From NCBI GenBank assembly GCA_958299035.1, contig CATQJL010000001.1, forward strand, positions 1,178,001-1,242,000: a stretch of 64,000 nt of DNA, in the 5' to 3' direction. This document shows, in pieces, positions 1 through 11,517 of this stretch. The notes below the pieces were generated by a model, which did no database searches, was not told the DNA's origin, and saw nothing but the letters and a program-made list of their open reading frames with translations. Numbering within the stretch: position 1 is the stretch's first letter; every line of letters starts with the position of its first letter. A program made the position numbers and the translations under genes. The DNA comes from Cylicocyclus nassatus. Lineage: Eukaryota > Nematoda > Chromadorea > Rhabditida > Strongylidae.

Positions 1-1290
1 TCACGAAGATTATCCTCGCTCGCATATCTAGGATACTGGATGAAGCTCAACTCAAAAACAAGCCGGATTTCGCAAAGTATTCAGCTGCATAGATTATATT
101 CAGACGGTTTCGAGGTTCATAGAAGTCTGCCGGGAGTACCGACAGCCCCTCGTCCTGACCTTCGTCGACTAGAAAGCCTTTGACGGCGTCGAAACCAGCG
201 CCATCATGTCTGCGCTAGACGATCAAGGAGTGGACCCAGCTTATGTGAGGACGTTAGCCGACTGCTATAAAGACTGTACAACGACGATGCAGCAATTCCA
301 TCACTCCCTGACCATCCCAATTGGGAAGGGGGTCCGCCGACAAGGCGACACAATCTCGCCGAAGCTGTTCACCGCGGCCTTGCATTGGGTGTGAAGTCAC
401 TGGACTGGGGCGAGAGAGGCATAGAGTCAATGGAAGATTCCTGTCGAACCTTCGTTTTGCGGACGACATCGTTCTCTTTTCAAGCAGTATCACTGAAGCA
501 GAGACGATGCTGAAAGAACTAAACGAAGTAGGGAAGAAGAAGGACTGCGTATAAATCGGAAGAAGACTCAGTTCATGAATAACGCCCTTTGCGAAGATGC
601 AGAAATAGAGATGGAAGGCACCCCTTTTATGGAAACTTCTTCTTACGTATATCTCGGACGTTCGATGAACATGGAGAACGACTTGAGAGAAGAACTTAAC
701 AGGAGAAGATGAGCAGCCCGGGCAGCCTCGGCAGCCCCTGAAGGAAGCCACCGACCAACTGCCGGACCCGGAGCTTCGTGTCCACCTGTTCGTTTCAACC
801 GTTCTCCCGGTGCTCTGTTACGCAGCCGAGACTTGGGCCGGCACTGTAGCCACGTCGAAAGCTCTACGGACCACCCACAGAGTGGTCGAACGCAGTCTTC
901 TGAAGATGACCCGACACAAGCAACATCTAGTCGGACTACGGAGTACGGATATGAAAAGAAAGTTCCGTCTTCGTGACCCAGCGGACGTTGCGAAAGGAAA
1001 TTACCGATGGGACAGTCACATCATGAGAAGAACAGACGACAGATGACTAAGAACATCTGAGTGGATTTCTCGCGAATCCAAACGTCCCCGAGGAAGACCA
1101 CTAACGAGATGGGCGGACATGTTCGTGGAACGGATGGACCAGCTGAGAAATCAAATGGATACGATTATCGCACGTGGAACTCATGGACGCAGCCACCGAC
1201 GACAGCCAAGAAGATCGTGAATGTCCAAAGCGAGGAACAGGGACAAATGGCACTTTTGTGCTGGGTTCCGCACGCCACGTGAAGACGGGC
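1..1290 (+). pseudogene. Decayed RTE-type LINE, reverse transcriptase and C-terminal part
   Basis: Conceptual translation across several frames gives the RT and C-terminal region of an RTE non-LTR retrotransposon. The window starts inside the RT (KIILARISRILDEAQ). It continues with a fingers/palm part (FIEVCREYRQPLVLTF), the block [13 protein letters not shown] near 345-385, the catalytic box [11 protein letters not shown] near 450-480, and the C-terminal CYAAETWAGT and HIMRRTDD parts at 810-1046. The same order is seen in the intact copy at 37.7-40.7 kb, but this copy has in-frame stops (for example TAG in the LTFVD-KAFD block near 170) and several frame changes, so it cannot make a protein. 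It ends near 1,290 in a short hairpin and TAAG repeats. The 5' part lies outside the window. The family call is confident; the exact clade is inferred. Confidence 0.85.
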
Positions 1291-1316
1291 CATTTGGGTA
1301 TCTAAGTAAGTAAGAT
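1255..1316 (+). repeat. RTE 3' terminal hairpin plus (TAAG)n tail
   Basis: The sequence CGCACGCCACGTGAAGACGG lies next to GGCC and is followed by TAAGTAAGTAAGAT. The same block recurs at 17,655-17,725, where GGCCCG and CGGGCC can pair as a 6-bp stem. It probably marks the 3' end of this RTE subfamily, the region the reverse transcriptase would recognise. That role is inferred from RTE biology. Confidence 0.6.
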
Positions 1317-1329
1317 ATCTAATTTACTT

Positions 1330-1495
1330 GGGTAAATTCGAAATTTGAATGAATACCGAATAAATTCAAAATGAGAAATTTCTAATAAAGAATATCGAAT
1401 AAATTCGAAAATGAAAAATTTCGAATAAGCGAATATTGAATGAAATCGAAAATGAAAAATTTCGAATAAGCGAATATCGAGTATATTCGAACGTG
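1330..1495. repeat. AT-rich minisatellite, unit about 41 bp
   Basis: About 3.5 imperfect copies of a unit containing GAATATCGAATAAATTCGAA and AATGAAAAATTTCGAATAAGC. It directly follows the RTE tail. Similar but scattered GAATTTCGAATA motifs occur at 34.95-35.57 kb. Confidence 0.6.
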
Positions 1496-1511
1496 TTCGC
1501 CAACGTGTTAG

Positions 1512-1744
1512 AGCCGGGCATGCATCACGCGATCTCATCTCTCTGCGATGCTCCCAACAAGACAAGTGTTACGAGTCTTTGGCATGCTGATCACCTTACA
1601 TTTTGTTGTGACAGAGTCGCGATTAGTCGCCTCGGAAAACCATCAGAACCGAAATCTAAAATGATCAGCATGCAATAAAGTGGTGACAGTTGTCTTGTTG
1701 AGAGAATTGCGAGACGATAAAATCGCGTGATGTGTGCCCAGCCC
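1512..1744. mobile_element. Short foldback element (MITE-like), copy 1 of 2
   Basis: Left end GGGCATGCATCACGCGAT and right end ATCGCGTGATGTGTGCCC are inverted repeats, and internal blocks also pair (GACAAGTGTTACGAGTC against the region near 1,690). There is no coding capacity. A second diverged copy with the same outer design (GGGCA.ACTTCACGCGA) lies at 7,787-7,955. The superfamily is not determined. Confidence 0.6.
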
Positions 1745-2790
1745 TTTACTTGCAAAATTCCTTGTTTTTGTTGCAAAGGTGACCGAGTGTGGATGGCAGA
1801 GGTAATGTTGTACTTTCTGCACTTGAAATAGGGCATAATTCGCTAAATTAGCGCACATGATAAACCAAAATCTTTTGTATACTGCGGAAAAAAAGTATAA
1901 TAATGAGATTATATCATTTGATGGCATTGATCACCTTATGTCGTTCGGAAATTCACCCAGATGAAATTGCATAAGGCAGAAGCTAATAACGCTGTTGAAG
2001 GCCTAGGTAAAATCCTACAATATTATGTTCGAAGTTGGACAAATAGCGGTCTATGCACTGAATTTGGTACACCTGAGGATCAATCACAAATATATCCAAG
2101 ATAATTATTCTAGCTATTTTAATTACAATTTCTTTTGAAGCAAAGTTCTGTGAGAACCCTATGATATCTGGACATAAGCCCAGAGCTCTTTGCCCATTGA
2201 CATGTTAAGGGAAGATTCCATATTCAGAATGAAGTGCAAGAAGCAGATGTAAAGAGCAAGCAGGAATTTACTGTCCTAAAACTAAAAGTAGAACTGCTAA
2301 GGCGATATGCACATTTCATTCGCAATTCGGAAAAAAGTGGATCGTAAGCAAAAGTATTTTGAAATCACTAGTTATTTGGCCAGAAACAAACTATTGACCA
2401 AGCCTCATATAAACACTTTAAGGATTACACCGCATGGACTAGGCGAGACAATACGAGAGGCTGACAGAAAACAGGCATTATGAAGGCAAAAAGTCATAGA
2501 CGGACGAAACAGAAGTCCGACCGATGGAGTTGGACAAATAGTGGTCTATGTTTAGTGTTCGAGGGCTTCGCTTAGACGTCGAAATAAAACACAGTAATTT
2601 TCAATTTTGCCCGGTGCTGCGATTCCAGAGTTGGAGATTTGAGAGTAATGAGTACGGTAGGGTAAGCTCGGAGAATGATGCAGAAGAAGTTTTGTGCCAT
2701 AAAGTTTATTGAACAATTTTTTAGCACAAGTTACTTACTGAAAAGTATTCACAGGCAAATATTTCCATTCACCATGGTTCCTTCAAGTAT
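1745..2790. other. No recognisable gene
   Basis: AT-rich sequence. The phrase GTTGGACAAATAGYGGTCTATG occurs twice (near 2,034 and 2,528), so part of it is likely an old repeat. I see no coding region, RNA gene or complete element. Confidence 0.5.
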
Positions 2791-3101
2791 GAAGGCAATG
2801 GACAGGTAGAATGGACCTTTGTCAGGTTTTGGTAGTGTTGGGTAGTAGACCCCTCGTACACCCTAGCTTTAACCCCACCATCCAAATCATGCACTAAGTC
2901 CTGTAAAGAAGCTTCAAAACTTCACCAGTTCCGCCCATTTCCATTGAGTGGGCATTATTGGTGGAAGTTTGAAGCGGCTTTTTGGGACTTAGCTTGGAGG
3001 ATGTTGTTGGGGCTACGGTGTGTTTGAGGGGTCTACTACCCAACACCATCGAAATCTATTATAACAGTCCTCAAATCCATTCCGCCTGTCCATTGCCTTT
3101 A
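2791..3101. mobile_element. Long-hairpin foldback element
   Basis: The left arm (AAGGCAATGGACAGG, then GTGTTGGGTAGTAGACCCCT) and right arm (AGGGGTCTACTACCCAACAC, then CCTGTCCATTGCCTTT) are inverted repeats over about 95 bp each. An inner pair (AAGCTTCAAAACTTCACCA against TGGTGGAAGTTTGAAGC) lets almost the whole 310 bp fold into one hairpin. Non-coding; the superfamily is unknown. Confidence 0.65.
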
Positions 3102-3239
3102 AAAGCAGCGTACACCCAAATCTATGTTAATCAGTTCGCTATACCGTGTATGTCTAGGGCCCAGAAAAAGACCAACTGCGTTTGTCCGGTCTCCCAATGT
3201 TGCTTCTAAGCGTAGAAAACCCGCCTAATTCTCTTTTCG

Positions 3240-3460
3240 CTCCGTCCCTATCTTTTCGTCCTCCTCCTTCGAACAAATCCACGACAGCGTAAGCCGCAGC
3301 GTTGCAGTTGCAATTGCAGTTGCAACAGTGCGGCTGCAACAGTGCAGTTGCTTTTTTCAGTCCGCCTCCTTCGGACGACGAATCCATGGCAGCATACGCA
3401 GCAGTTGCAGTTGCAACTGTAAGCTGTTATGCTGTTGCAGCTGCTTCTCGATTGCATGCC
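3240..3460. repeat. Duplicated block with TTGCAG/TTGCAA hexamer runs
   Basis: Two similar blocks of about 108 bp follow each other. Each has CCTCCTTCG..AATCCA..GGCAGC or similar, followed by runs of GCAGTTGCAATTGCAGTTGC. The short open frames here are simple-repeat artefacts. Confidence 0.55.
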
Positions 3461-4063
3461 GACGGGGACGAGCAGTTTAAATCTCGTCCGCCCTCTGAAG
3501 AGCGGATCCCCGGGAATCAGGGTTTTTGGGACTTGTGAAGGATTTTAATGTCATAACTGTTATCAGGGGCACGGAAAGGCAGAGTGACAGAGTGACAAAA
3601 ACATGGAAAGCGAAATTTTGGGTATACGCTGCCTTTGAGTTGAGTCGCATAAACGACTACAGCATTGGAACATTACTCATCCAAAACTCGCCTTGTCCAA
3701 ACATGAAAAATGTTTGAAAACGAAAAAGAACAGGAACGAAGAAAAAACAGAACGAAAACACGCGCAAGTTTGAACTGCGGGTGGCCGAGGCTGCCGTGCT
3801 CTATCGCAATTGGCGTGGTCAAGTTTTGATTCGATTACGCCTTGTTGTCTGGTGGGCGGCGTGGCGTTATGGAGCAAAGCTACGCCTGCTGTATATCGCA
3901 CTACTCATCGGATTGAGCCATTCTCCTTATTCTACGTAGGTATAAAAAGACCAAATGCGGAGAATACACGGATTTTGGAGATGAAAAAAGTATAATATGA
4001 GGGAGAAGTATCTGTACTGCACAGCCTAAAAGAATGTAATAGCTCGGAATCAGTGATGATTTT

Positions 4064-5142
4064 TGACTGCATTTATTTTTGTATGAAAGAGTAAGTCATG
4101 GTCTTTATAATGACATCTTAGCTGCTTGCTAGTGATCATCTGTTGCATAGATAGGAGCGATAGAAGAAAATTAGTCAAAATTCGAATTTTCTGTGTAGGG
4201 TCATAGAAAATCATAGAAAATCGGAGACTTGCAACAAAAATCGGAGCAGACTGTATTGTAGGTTCTTTCATCAGCTCTTTCTAACTATGCAAAGTTGCGC
4301 TGATTGAGCGTCGCTGCGGAAAGTTATTATTTCCCTGAAAGCTGCCAAAATAAATCAAATTCGCCCTTTTGTATTGCTTGTTCAAAATCATAACTTTTCA
4401 TACAGACGCTCAATCGGCGCAAACTTTGCACAGTCAAAAAGGGCTGGTGAACCTATTAGGTTGTCCCATAAGTCTTTTCATACCTGAATTTTCAGCGGCA
4501 TAAATCAGTTTTTCTTGAACTCCTGATAAAATGCAGGGTACCGTTCGACAGATCAAAGTAAGCTCTACAAGATGGCGTTCAAAAGTTCGCACCAAGCTCA
4601 ATCCGCAACAAGTTCCAAGCCAAAATAAAAAATTTTCCGAATTTCCGAAAAAACGGAAATCATCATATCTCAGTTCAAAGAGCTCTGCAAATTTCCCACT
4701 TTTTCATGCATATACTCTCCTCATCGGATATCTATACATGCGCTTGCTGCATTTTTCTGATGACTAGAAACCAAGAAAAAAATAATGCGCTCAATTTTCA
4801 AACATCGCCTGTATCACTCCTGTGTACCCCGCAAATGGTTGATTATATAGCGTATTCACTCAGAATTACTGTTAAAAATTTGCAGCCTATTAGGTGCTGT
4901 AGTTCTTGAGAAAAATCGAATTGAAGGTCCGAATATGAAAAGACTTATGGGACAACCTAATATAATACTGACTGCTCCGATTTTTGTTGAAAGTCTCCGT
5001 TTTTTATGATCCTACACACAAAATTCAAATTTTGACCAATTTTCTTCTATGCTCCTATCTATGCAACAAATGATCACTAGCAAGCAGCTAAGATGTCCTT
5101 ACAAAGAGCATGACTCACTTTTTCAAACAAAAATAAATGCAG
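4064..5142. mobile_element. Inverted-repeat element with a nested MITE
   Basis: Arms of about 165-190 bp pair: left near 4,064-4,256 (for example GCTGCTTGCTAGTGATCATC), right near 4,979-5,142 (GATCACTAGCAAGCAGC). Between them lie a smaller hairpin (about 4,282-4,437, GAGCGTC against GACGCTC with AAAGTTGCGC against GCGCAAACTTT) and the separate MITE at 4,456-4,960. The right flank ends in ACGACCTAATA, similar to mariner-type ends, so the outer element may be an older relative. Confidence 0.6.
4456..4960. mobile_element. Mariner-like MITE (TTAGGTTGTCCCATAAGT ends)
   Basis: The left end TTAGGTTGTCCCATAAGTCT and right end AGACTTATGGGACAACCTAA are perfect inverted repeats, flanked on both sides by TA. 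The end sequence and TA duplication match mariner/Tc1-type elements. No transposase is encoded in the 505 bp, so it is non-autonomous. Confidence 0.8.
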
Positions 5143-6884
5143 TTAAATCGGTTGAAAAAAACCAGAATTTATGAATTTTTGAAAATCGTGCGCAAGAACT
5201 TTCGAGACGACCTAATATCGTTATTATTATTATTATTTATTTTCGATTTTTGATACCTTTATCACATTTATGCATTTCTAACATCTGTAAGCCGTAGCAA
5301 TAGGTAATGGCTCACGCTGTCAGGCAGCGTACCCCTGCGGCTGCAATTAAGGGTGACGCAACGCGAATGGCATTAAGGAGATATACCTCAAAGGAATGGG
5401 GCGCTGCTTTGCTCCATAATGCGCCCCCCCCCCCCCTGCCCGGTGGGATGTGGAGATTTAGAGCATTTAATAAACACACTGCGTCACTTCTGCTCCAGAA
5501 AAGCTTGCACGGTCTTCTTGCTTATATGTTTTCTATGCTCGCATTATGATGACTTTGAAACTTACCGCGTAATACTGAACATCACGAGAGGATTGTAAAC
5601 AACTACTCCAAAAGCTTTTCAAATGGAATGAGATCGGTAACTTAAAGAGCGAAAAAAGTTTCTGCGAAAAAACAGAAGCAAGTTTGAATAATCTTCTGAT
5701 CTCAGTATGGCTTTAATGGCCTTATGTGCACTAAACAGTGTAACTTCATTTTTGAGCAAGAAACTTTTAATTTTCGAGTGAAACCGTCGCAAACTGACGA
5801 TTGGACAAACATTCGTGATATTTATGATTACGTTGCAAATCCACTTTTCAAAGAATTCCACAACTTTGCAAAATGCTGGATACGGACACAGTGCTGCGGG
5901 TGAAAAGCCGAGTGGAACCGTTTGAAGCGCAACTTTTGAAAGATCCATTTTTCGGATCGGCTCACCTTGTCCATAGTGAACCTACATTCTGGGAGCATAC
6001 TCTATACGAAATAGGCTCGAAACCTTGGCTCCGTGAATTTCGTGACAGAAACATCTCATACACACATACAGACGTAAACGTTCCTTAGCACGCTACCTGG
6101 CTTACTGACAACGCGCTGCCATCCGCGTCTTACTGTAACAACCAAAGCATCAATTTTTTATGGCCACCCCATGAATGGTTACGGTCAATAGTAAAAACTA
6201 GCCTATGGCATCCATCCTTTTCAAGAGTATATGCTAAAGTTTGTCTAATTTGTTTAGACATTGTTTTATTTGCAATACATAAAGGGTAACCCCAGACGAC
6301 GGCTCGGCAAATATTGCTATGTAGAAGTTCCCTTGCCTGTACTTCCGTTCCATTCGTGCAAGATTATTGTGCAAGTTCTGCGCAGAGGGAATGCAGTACG
6401 TTCAATGTAATTTCCTTACAATCCTAATTGAGCAAGATTATGCAAAGGTCCAATAAGCAGAGGTGATGCTGGATAACAAAGTATGCTGATAGGAAAAGTG
6501 GTCAATCAGTCTGAATCCGTCGTCTTCCGCCACACAATCAGCGGCGGGGGCTTCACTTGATATATTCTTGTTCCAGTAATAGCTAATCCGCTCAAGTGTT
6601 GAAAGCGATGACGTTTGCCAGCCCTCCTCTTAATGCAGTGCTCTTTGTTGCCATGATGAATAAGCTTAGTGAACTCAGATGTCATGGCAAGACGTGCATT
6701 TAGGCGGATTTCAATGAATTTTAAGAGGGGTGAGCCTTTATTGATGACAAAATTGTTCTAGTTGAAGTGTGATTTTACGAGATAGATTAAGGCAACAGTG
6801 GGACTTGATTGATTGTTATATTGCAAGCCGTATTCAATTTTTCAGCGTGAGGTCCATTCGTACGGAAATAGCAAAAATATTTCT
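5143..6884. other. No recognisable gene; one C-homopolymer tract
   Basis: Contains a run of about 14 C residues at about 5,426-5,439 and otherwise unremarkable AT-rich sequence. ORFs here are short and match no family I recognise. Confidence 0.5.
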
Positions 6885-7485
6885 ATAGTCGTTCTCAACC
6901 CACTAGTCGCTCGTCGAATTTGAATTAGAACTAGAGCAGGCCGGTCGCGGCGGAGCGCGCACCACCCTCAAATTGTATCTTCGCCTTTCTTTGCCGTTCT
7001 TGCTTTGCCGTTGATTAGCAATTCGTGTATCCTGACAATGTTTTCGAACAAAAGTAGCGTTTTGTTATTGTTAGGCATTGTTTCTGAACGCTGCGTTCGG
7101 TTTTTGTTGAGAAAGAAAGCTTCGAAAAACGATGGAGATGGCGATTTTGTGACGTATATTTCCAGAGCAACACTTCTGCACTTACGCAAAGAAAGGACTT
7201 GCGATAGATGTTTCCCACTGTATAGTTTCTCCATGTTTATCTGCATTAAGAGTTGAAGTAATGAGCATAGCAAAACGAAACAACGCTCGACAACGATGAA
7301 TTGGTCAATTTTGCTAGCTAACATACCTTACCTTGCAAAAAATAACGAACAGATACCGAGAGAAACGATAAAAAAAAACCTAGATTTAAGCTGAGGGCTG
7401 AGGTGCCGCGCTCCGCCGCGATCGGTCTGCTTCAGTTCAAATTCGAGCTCGCCTACCGGGCGTCTAGTGGGATAAGGACGACTAT
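6885..7485. mobile_element. Foldback element with about 85-100 bp GC-rich arms
   Basis: The left arm has TAGTCGTTCTCAACCCACTA and GGCCGGTCGCGGCGGAGCGC. The right arm has GCGCTCCGCCGCGATCGGTC and TAGTGGGATAAGGACGACTA. They pair in inverted orientation around about 420 bp of non-coding sequence. The short overlapping ORFs inside are chance. Confidence 0.65.
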
Positions 7486-7786
7486 GGACTAATCTTCTTT
7501 TTTCCTCTGATCACCTATTCTACAAAACCCTCATTTTTATCTGTTCAGATTTAGCGACTTAAAATTTCCATTCCTTGGCATATGGGGTAAAACTAACTAG
7601 AACTAGGAGCCTGAAAAAAATTTTCTTCACTGTATGAGGAAAAACTCTTTAAAGGGCAACGATTGTTTTGCATATCTTGAGTTGGTGTTTACAAATTAGG
7701 AAAAAACTACGCAGAAGGTTATGAGGAAAGAACTCAAAACTTTATATGATTCACTAAACTATGCCCAACATTTGAACTCTAAGACC

Positions 7787-7955
7787 CCGGGCAGACTTCA
7801 CGCGATTTAGACAACTGTTACAACATCATTCCATGCCGATCAACTTGCATTCGGTTGTGATACTTTTTCAGCCCGACATTTTTGAATGTGAAATGAAAAT
7901 GAATGGAAATCTTGGCGATTAGATCGCGACGATTAAGTCGCGTGAAGTCTGACCG
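7787..7955. mobile_element. Short foldback element, copy 2
   Basis: Ends GGGCAGACTTCACGCGA and TCGCGTGAAGTCTGACC form an inverted repeat. The interior shares the ATGCCGATCAACTTGCATT-type block with the copy at 1,512-1,744 (GCATGCTGATCACCTTACATT). Non-coding. Confidence 0.6.
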
Positions 7956-8460
7956 AGGCCTAGGGCAATATTCATCAAACATTAAGTCTACAAAGTAGAT
8001 GAGCGTGTACGACTTCATAAAACCCAACGTTTGATTTAACAAAACCATGCGTACTCCCAAAGCTAAACGTGACAAATACGTTTTGAGTGCTTGAAAAAAT
8101 AGCCACCAAAAAAAGAAGAAAGTTTTGCGCTTAGTTTCGTCTGAATTGCCGGGTCAATGATGACTGTTCAGGCCCTATACGAAGAATGATCAAATCATTA
8201 ATTATTTCTTGAACATGCTAGTAGAAGAAGCTAAAGATGAGTCCTGCACGGAAAAAATTAGCTCTACCTGTCTGTTGACGTATCTCTCTCATCAACCTAT
8301 GAAGAGAATTTTGAGAATTCGCCGGAGTTAGAACATGTGAAAGTGTGCTGACAGCACAATTTGTGATCACTACGTCTATAATTCGAGAAACCTCGAATGA
8401 TTCAGGGACACACACTCACTGAGAAAGAAGAAGCCGCAACAGATTTTGTTTGCCATGTTT

Positions 8461-8691
8461 CATACAATACCGCTCATAATTCGTCAAAAAACTCGCCGGA
8501 CTGCGGCGGAGTGCGCTAGAGTGCGTCGAAGTGTGGCGGGGTGTGGCGCAGTGCGCCGGAGTGCGTCGGAGTGTGGCGGACTGCGGCGGAGTGCGCTAGA
8601 GTGCGTCGGAGTGTGGCGGAGTGCGGCGGAGTGTGGCGGAGTGCGCCGCACTCCAGCGACTTTTTTGACGAATTATGATCGGTATTGTATA
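8461..8691. mobile_element. Hairpin element carrying a 10-bp minisatellite
   Basis: Arms of about 31 bp (CATACAATACCGCTCATAAT TCG, and in inverse CGAATTATGATCGGTATTGT ATATG) enclose a GC-rich array at 8,495-8,658. The array is roughly 16 tandem units of a 10-mer close to GTGYGBCGGA (GTGTGGCGGA, GTGCGTCGGA and variants). The array is open in both strands because the unit lacks stops, so ORFs of about 80 codons here are artefacts. Confidence 0.75.
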
Positions 8692-8837
8692 TGATAACTG
8701 CGGATGGATTAGACAGCATGGTATTCAATCGAGACAGCTCTACAATACTGCTTATCAAATAATTTATACAATCTAAAACTAAAGTATTTAAATTAATGCT
8801 TCTTGCAACATTCCCTCGTCAAAAATGGTTACGAACA

Positions 8838-9060
8838 CAATTCACACCGGTGCTGCATTATGTGCAGCACACGGCTTTGAAGTATCTTCTTGATAGGTAG
8901 TTTTCTCATCCAAATCGAATGCTAGTTTCGCACTTATCATGATATTATGCAGCTGTACCGCCTGTTTGCGTTCAGATATAAGCAAAAGTTAGCAAGGGTT
9001 GCAACGCAGTGCGGCAACGCGAACGACAGCTGCGCAGAGGAGAGATAGTGGGAGCCGGTT
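8838..9060 (+). repeat. Dispersed repeat (CACCGGTGCTGCA family), copy 1
   Basis: Starts CACACCGGTGCTGCATTATG and ends near GCAACGCAGTGCGGCAACGC. The same succession of motifs (ACCGGTGCTGCACATGGTGC, then GTTGCAACGAAATGCGACAA) is seen at 22,965-23,185, where it is part of a foldback element. Confidence 0.55.
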
Positions 9061-9069
9061 CTCTCTCTA

Positions 9070-9965
9070 ACTTCACTTTTGAGCTAATGCAGGGTGACCA
9101 CCTTCACTTTTGGAGCACATTTTTTGCTGGATAAAAAAGGAAAATAAGTAAAACAAACGTAAAAGGGATTATTAAAAGCATATATTTACGTGTTACACTT
9201 TCAGGAACTCGCCGTCACCTATCGCGGCCCGAAAACCATCACCCGCCAACGACGCATCCACTCCTCGGCACTTCCCTCAATCTGGAGAACAAAGCTTCTT
9301 GATAAATATCAAAAGCTTGACCCAACGGTCCTCTTTAGGGACACAAATACGATGAGTACGCCGGTATAAATAAATATTTGAAATAAACGTACTAATCAAA
9401 TGGTGTATTTGTAAGTAAAACTAAGCTAGACTTTACGTTATTGAGTAAATTTTGTTATAACGTACTGCGAAAAAAATAGGTCGATACAACCAGAATTTTG
9501 AATGATAAAATTGCAAAAAAATCATGTGAAATTTCCACTGGTCTAAATCTGGTAGTTGAAGATGTCAGCAACTGCGACTTCATAGCTTTTGAAAGGTAAG
9601 TGTTGTTCTGTCAGATAGTGAAAAAATCAGGCCGGTTTGAGAAGTGGTCGCCGCGAGACAGAATTCAATAATTAGGCCGTTTTAGGTTGCTTAGTGACAG
9701 CTGATATCTGAACTCCCATAATTTTTGAATGTGAAGATGTGTGATATTGCGACTTCATAGGCTTTGTAGAGCTAGGTTTGTTCTACTAGAACTCTTAGTC
9801 GTACCGGTTCACTGAGACAGCGCCAAAATCGAGGCTATTAAAAGCAGTTAAAAATACACTTTTTAAAATTTAACAGCTCATAGCTTTTTCAGAACTACAT
9901 GAATCACGTTGAAACTTTATAGGTTGGATTTTTCCCATCAAGAGCTTTCAGATGATATATAATAT
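9070..9965 (+). repeat. Large dispersed repeat, copy A
   Basis: Begins with CACTTTTGAGCTAATGCAGG and runs to AGAGCTTTCAGATGATATAT. Copy C (15,044-15,690) has the same order of blocks in the same direction. Copy B (11,518-12,535) is the reverse complement of most of it. No ORF persists across copies. Shared blocks include AGAATTTTGAATGATAAAAT and GAAATTTCCACTG. It is transposon-derived but unclassified. Confidence 0.65.
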
Positions 9966-10012
9966 GAGGGGGTTTAGGGCCTCCTACAACTAATGACCGC
10001 GGGGAAACGTTT

Positions 10013-10460
10013 CATTTCTAATTTTCATTTCTAACTAGCTCGCTTACCCGGCTCCGCTCGGCCCTGTCAAAACACTGTAATAAAGTTCCCATTCCTATCC
10101 CTGTAAAACCTTTCCCTGTGCCTACTTCTACACATTTCCCGTTCCTTGTGTTGTTTTCTACATCAGCATGCCCACTTACCCCCTGTGTCAACTCCCATCC
10201 CCGTAACTCGAACTTAGTAGAAAATCGATACAATCGATAAAAGTAATGGATAATTCCAGAAACTAACATTGTATTCGGAGTCGCCATGCTCACATATTCC
10301 CCTGTGCCAACTCCCAGCCCTGTAGCTCAAACTTTGCAAAAATTGATAAGATCGATGGTTCAGAAATCGGTTCAAAAATAAAAATTTCTATTTCGTACAT
10401 ACGTATAGACATACATACATACATACAGACAAACAGACATTCAGCTTTATATAGGGTGCG
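10013..10460. repeat. Repeat-derived sequence with ATAC microsatellite
   Basis: Two diverged copies of CCTGTGTCAACTCCCATCCC / CCTGTGCCAACTCCCAGCCC occur near 10,183 and 10,302. They are followed at about 10,397-10,436 by a CATACATACATACATACAG run and ACAGACAAACAGACA. This resembles the tail of an old retroposon, but the class cannot be told. Confidence 0.4.
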
Positions 10461-11517
10461 GAAAAAGTACTTTCCCTCCAACTAGTCTCCTGAAATACCT
10501 CAAACATAAAGCAAATCTGTAGTTTTTTGATCCCATACGTAGCCGAGATCCTTGAGATCAAATAAAAACAAGTTTGATTTGAAACTGTTTGCTTCTGTCC
10601 ATTTAAACGAGTGATAACAGCGCGCAAGAACATTAACGATGCGCCAATAGCATACAAGCGCAATTTTGGACCGTAACTATGCCACCAGCATTGATATAAG
10701 GCTCAAATTAAGCTGGTATCTAGCGCATGATCTCTCTCCAATATTCTATACCCACTGTAGATGAATTATGGATTGGTGACTCTTATTTTGGCCAAATAAG
10801 GAAGATTGTAGCATGCAAATCGCAAAAATTCTCGAAAATAGGCGAGTCCGGACTGCGCTTGCTTAATGAATTGGATACATACTATGATTTGAAGTTCCAG
10901 ATTACAAGAAAAAGTGACAGGAATAATGAAAAGAGCATCGGACTTTGTCTAGAGCCTGATTCTGGAGCGATAAACAATTATATACAGTCTTTGTGCTACG
11001 TTTTCTCAACGCACTCTGCTGCGCCGCGGCCACTTCCTCGTTAGAAAAATTCACAGCTTTTCTACTAATGCAACTGCTGACTGGCTACTTTCAGAATATT
11101 TCGGTATCCACTACCACATTCCTTAACCAGAAGGGGATTTCTCAATTTCGCGTGACAAACAAAAAATTTTTCAAAAATCTTCACTTTCTTCACATCTGTA
11201 ATGAGGAGTTGTAAGATATGATATGAAGTGGGCTGCGAAAAGGGTTCCGCCGCCGGGTTCCTTTGTAAAATTTTGAGGCTAGTTTTTGTAAAATGCTAGA
11301 ATATATTCACATCTTGGAAATTATGTCAAGTTTACCAGAAAAACCTGTGAATTACGCCGATTTTTTGAACTATATTTTAAGGGACAGTATTTTTTCCGCA
11401 CCCGTATATAAGATTCTACCCCAGCCCACTTCAGTGTACCGGATGGAGGCCACCAGGGTAAAATTAGAAATGAAAAGTTCCCCAAACGGGCAAAGTTGTA
11501 AGAGGTTCTAAACCCCC

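Noticed and set aside
3154..3538. Cysteine/asparagine-rich ORFs on both strands
   Set aside because: They come from TTGCAG/TTGCAA simple repeats.
7005..7324. Overlapping ORFs of 83 and 118 codons inside a foldback element
   Set aside because: They overlap on opposite strands in a non-coding hairpin element and show no family features.
8461..8691. CRISPR-like array
   Set aside because: The units are contiguous 10-mers without spacers, and the context is eukaryotic.
8446..8758. ORFs of about 80 codons on both strands rich in repeated VRRSAxECGG or RHTPPHSA
   Set aside because: They are translations of the 10-bp minisatellite, whose unit lacks stop codons.
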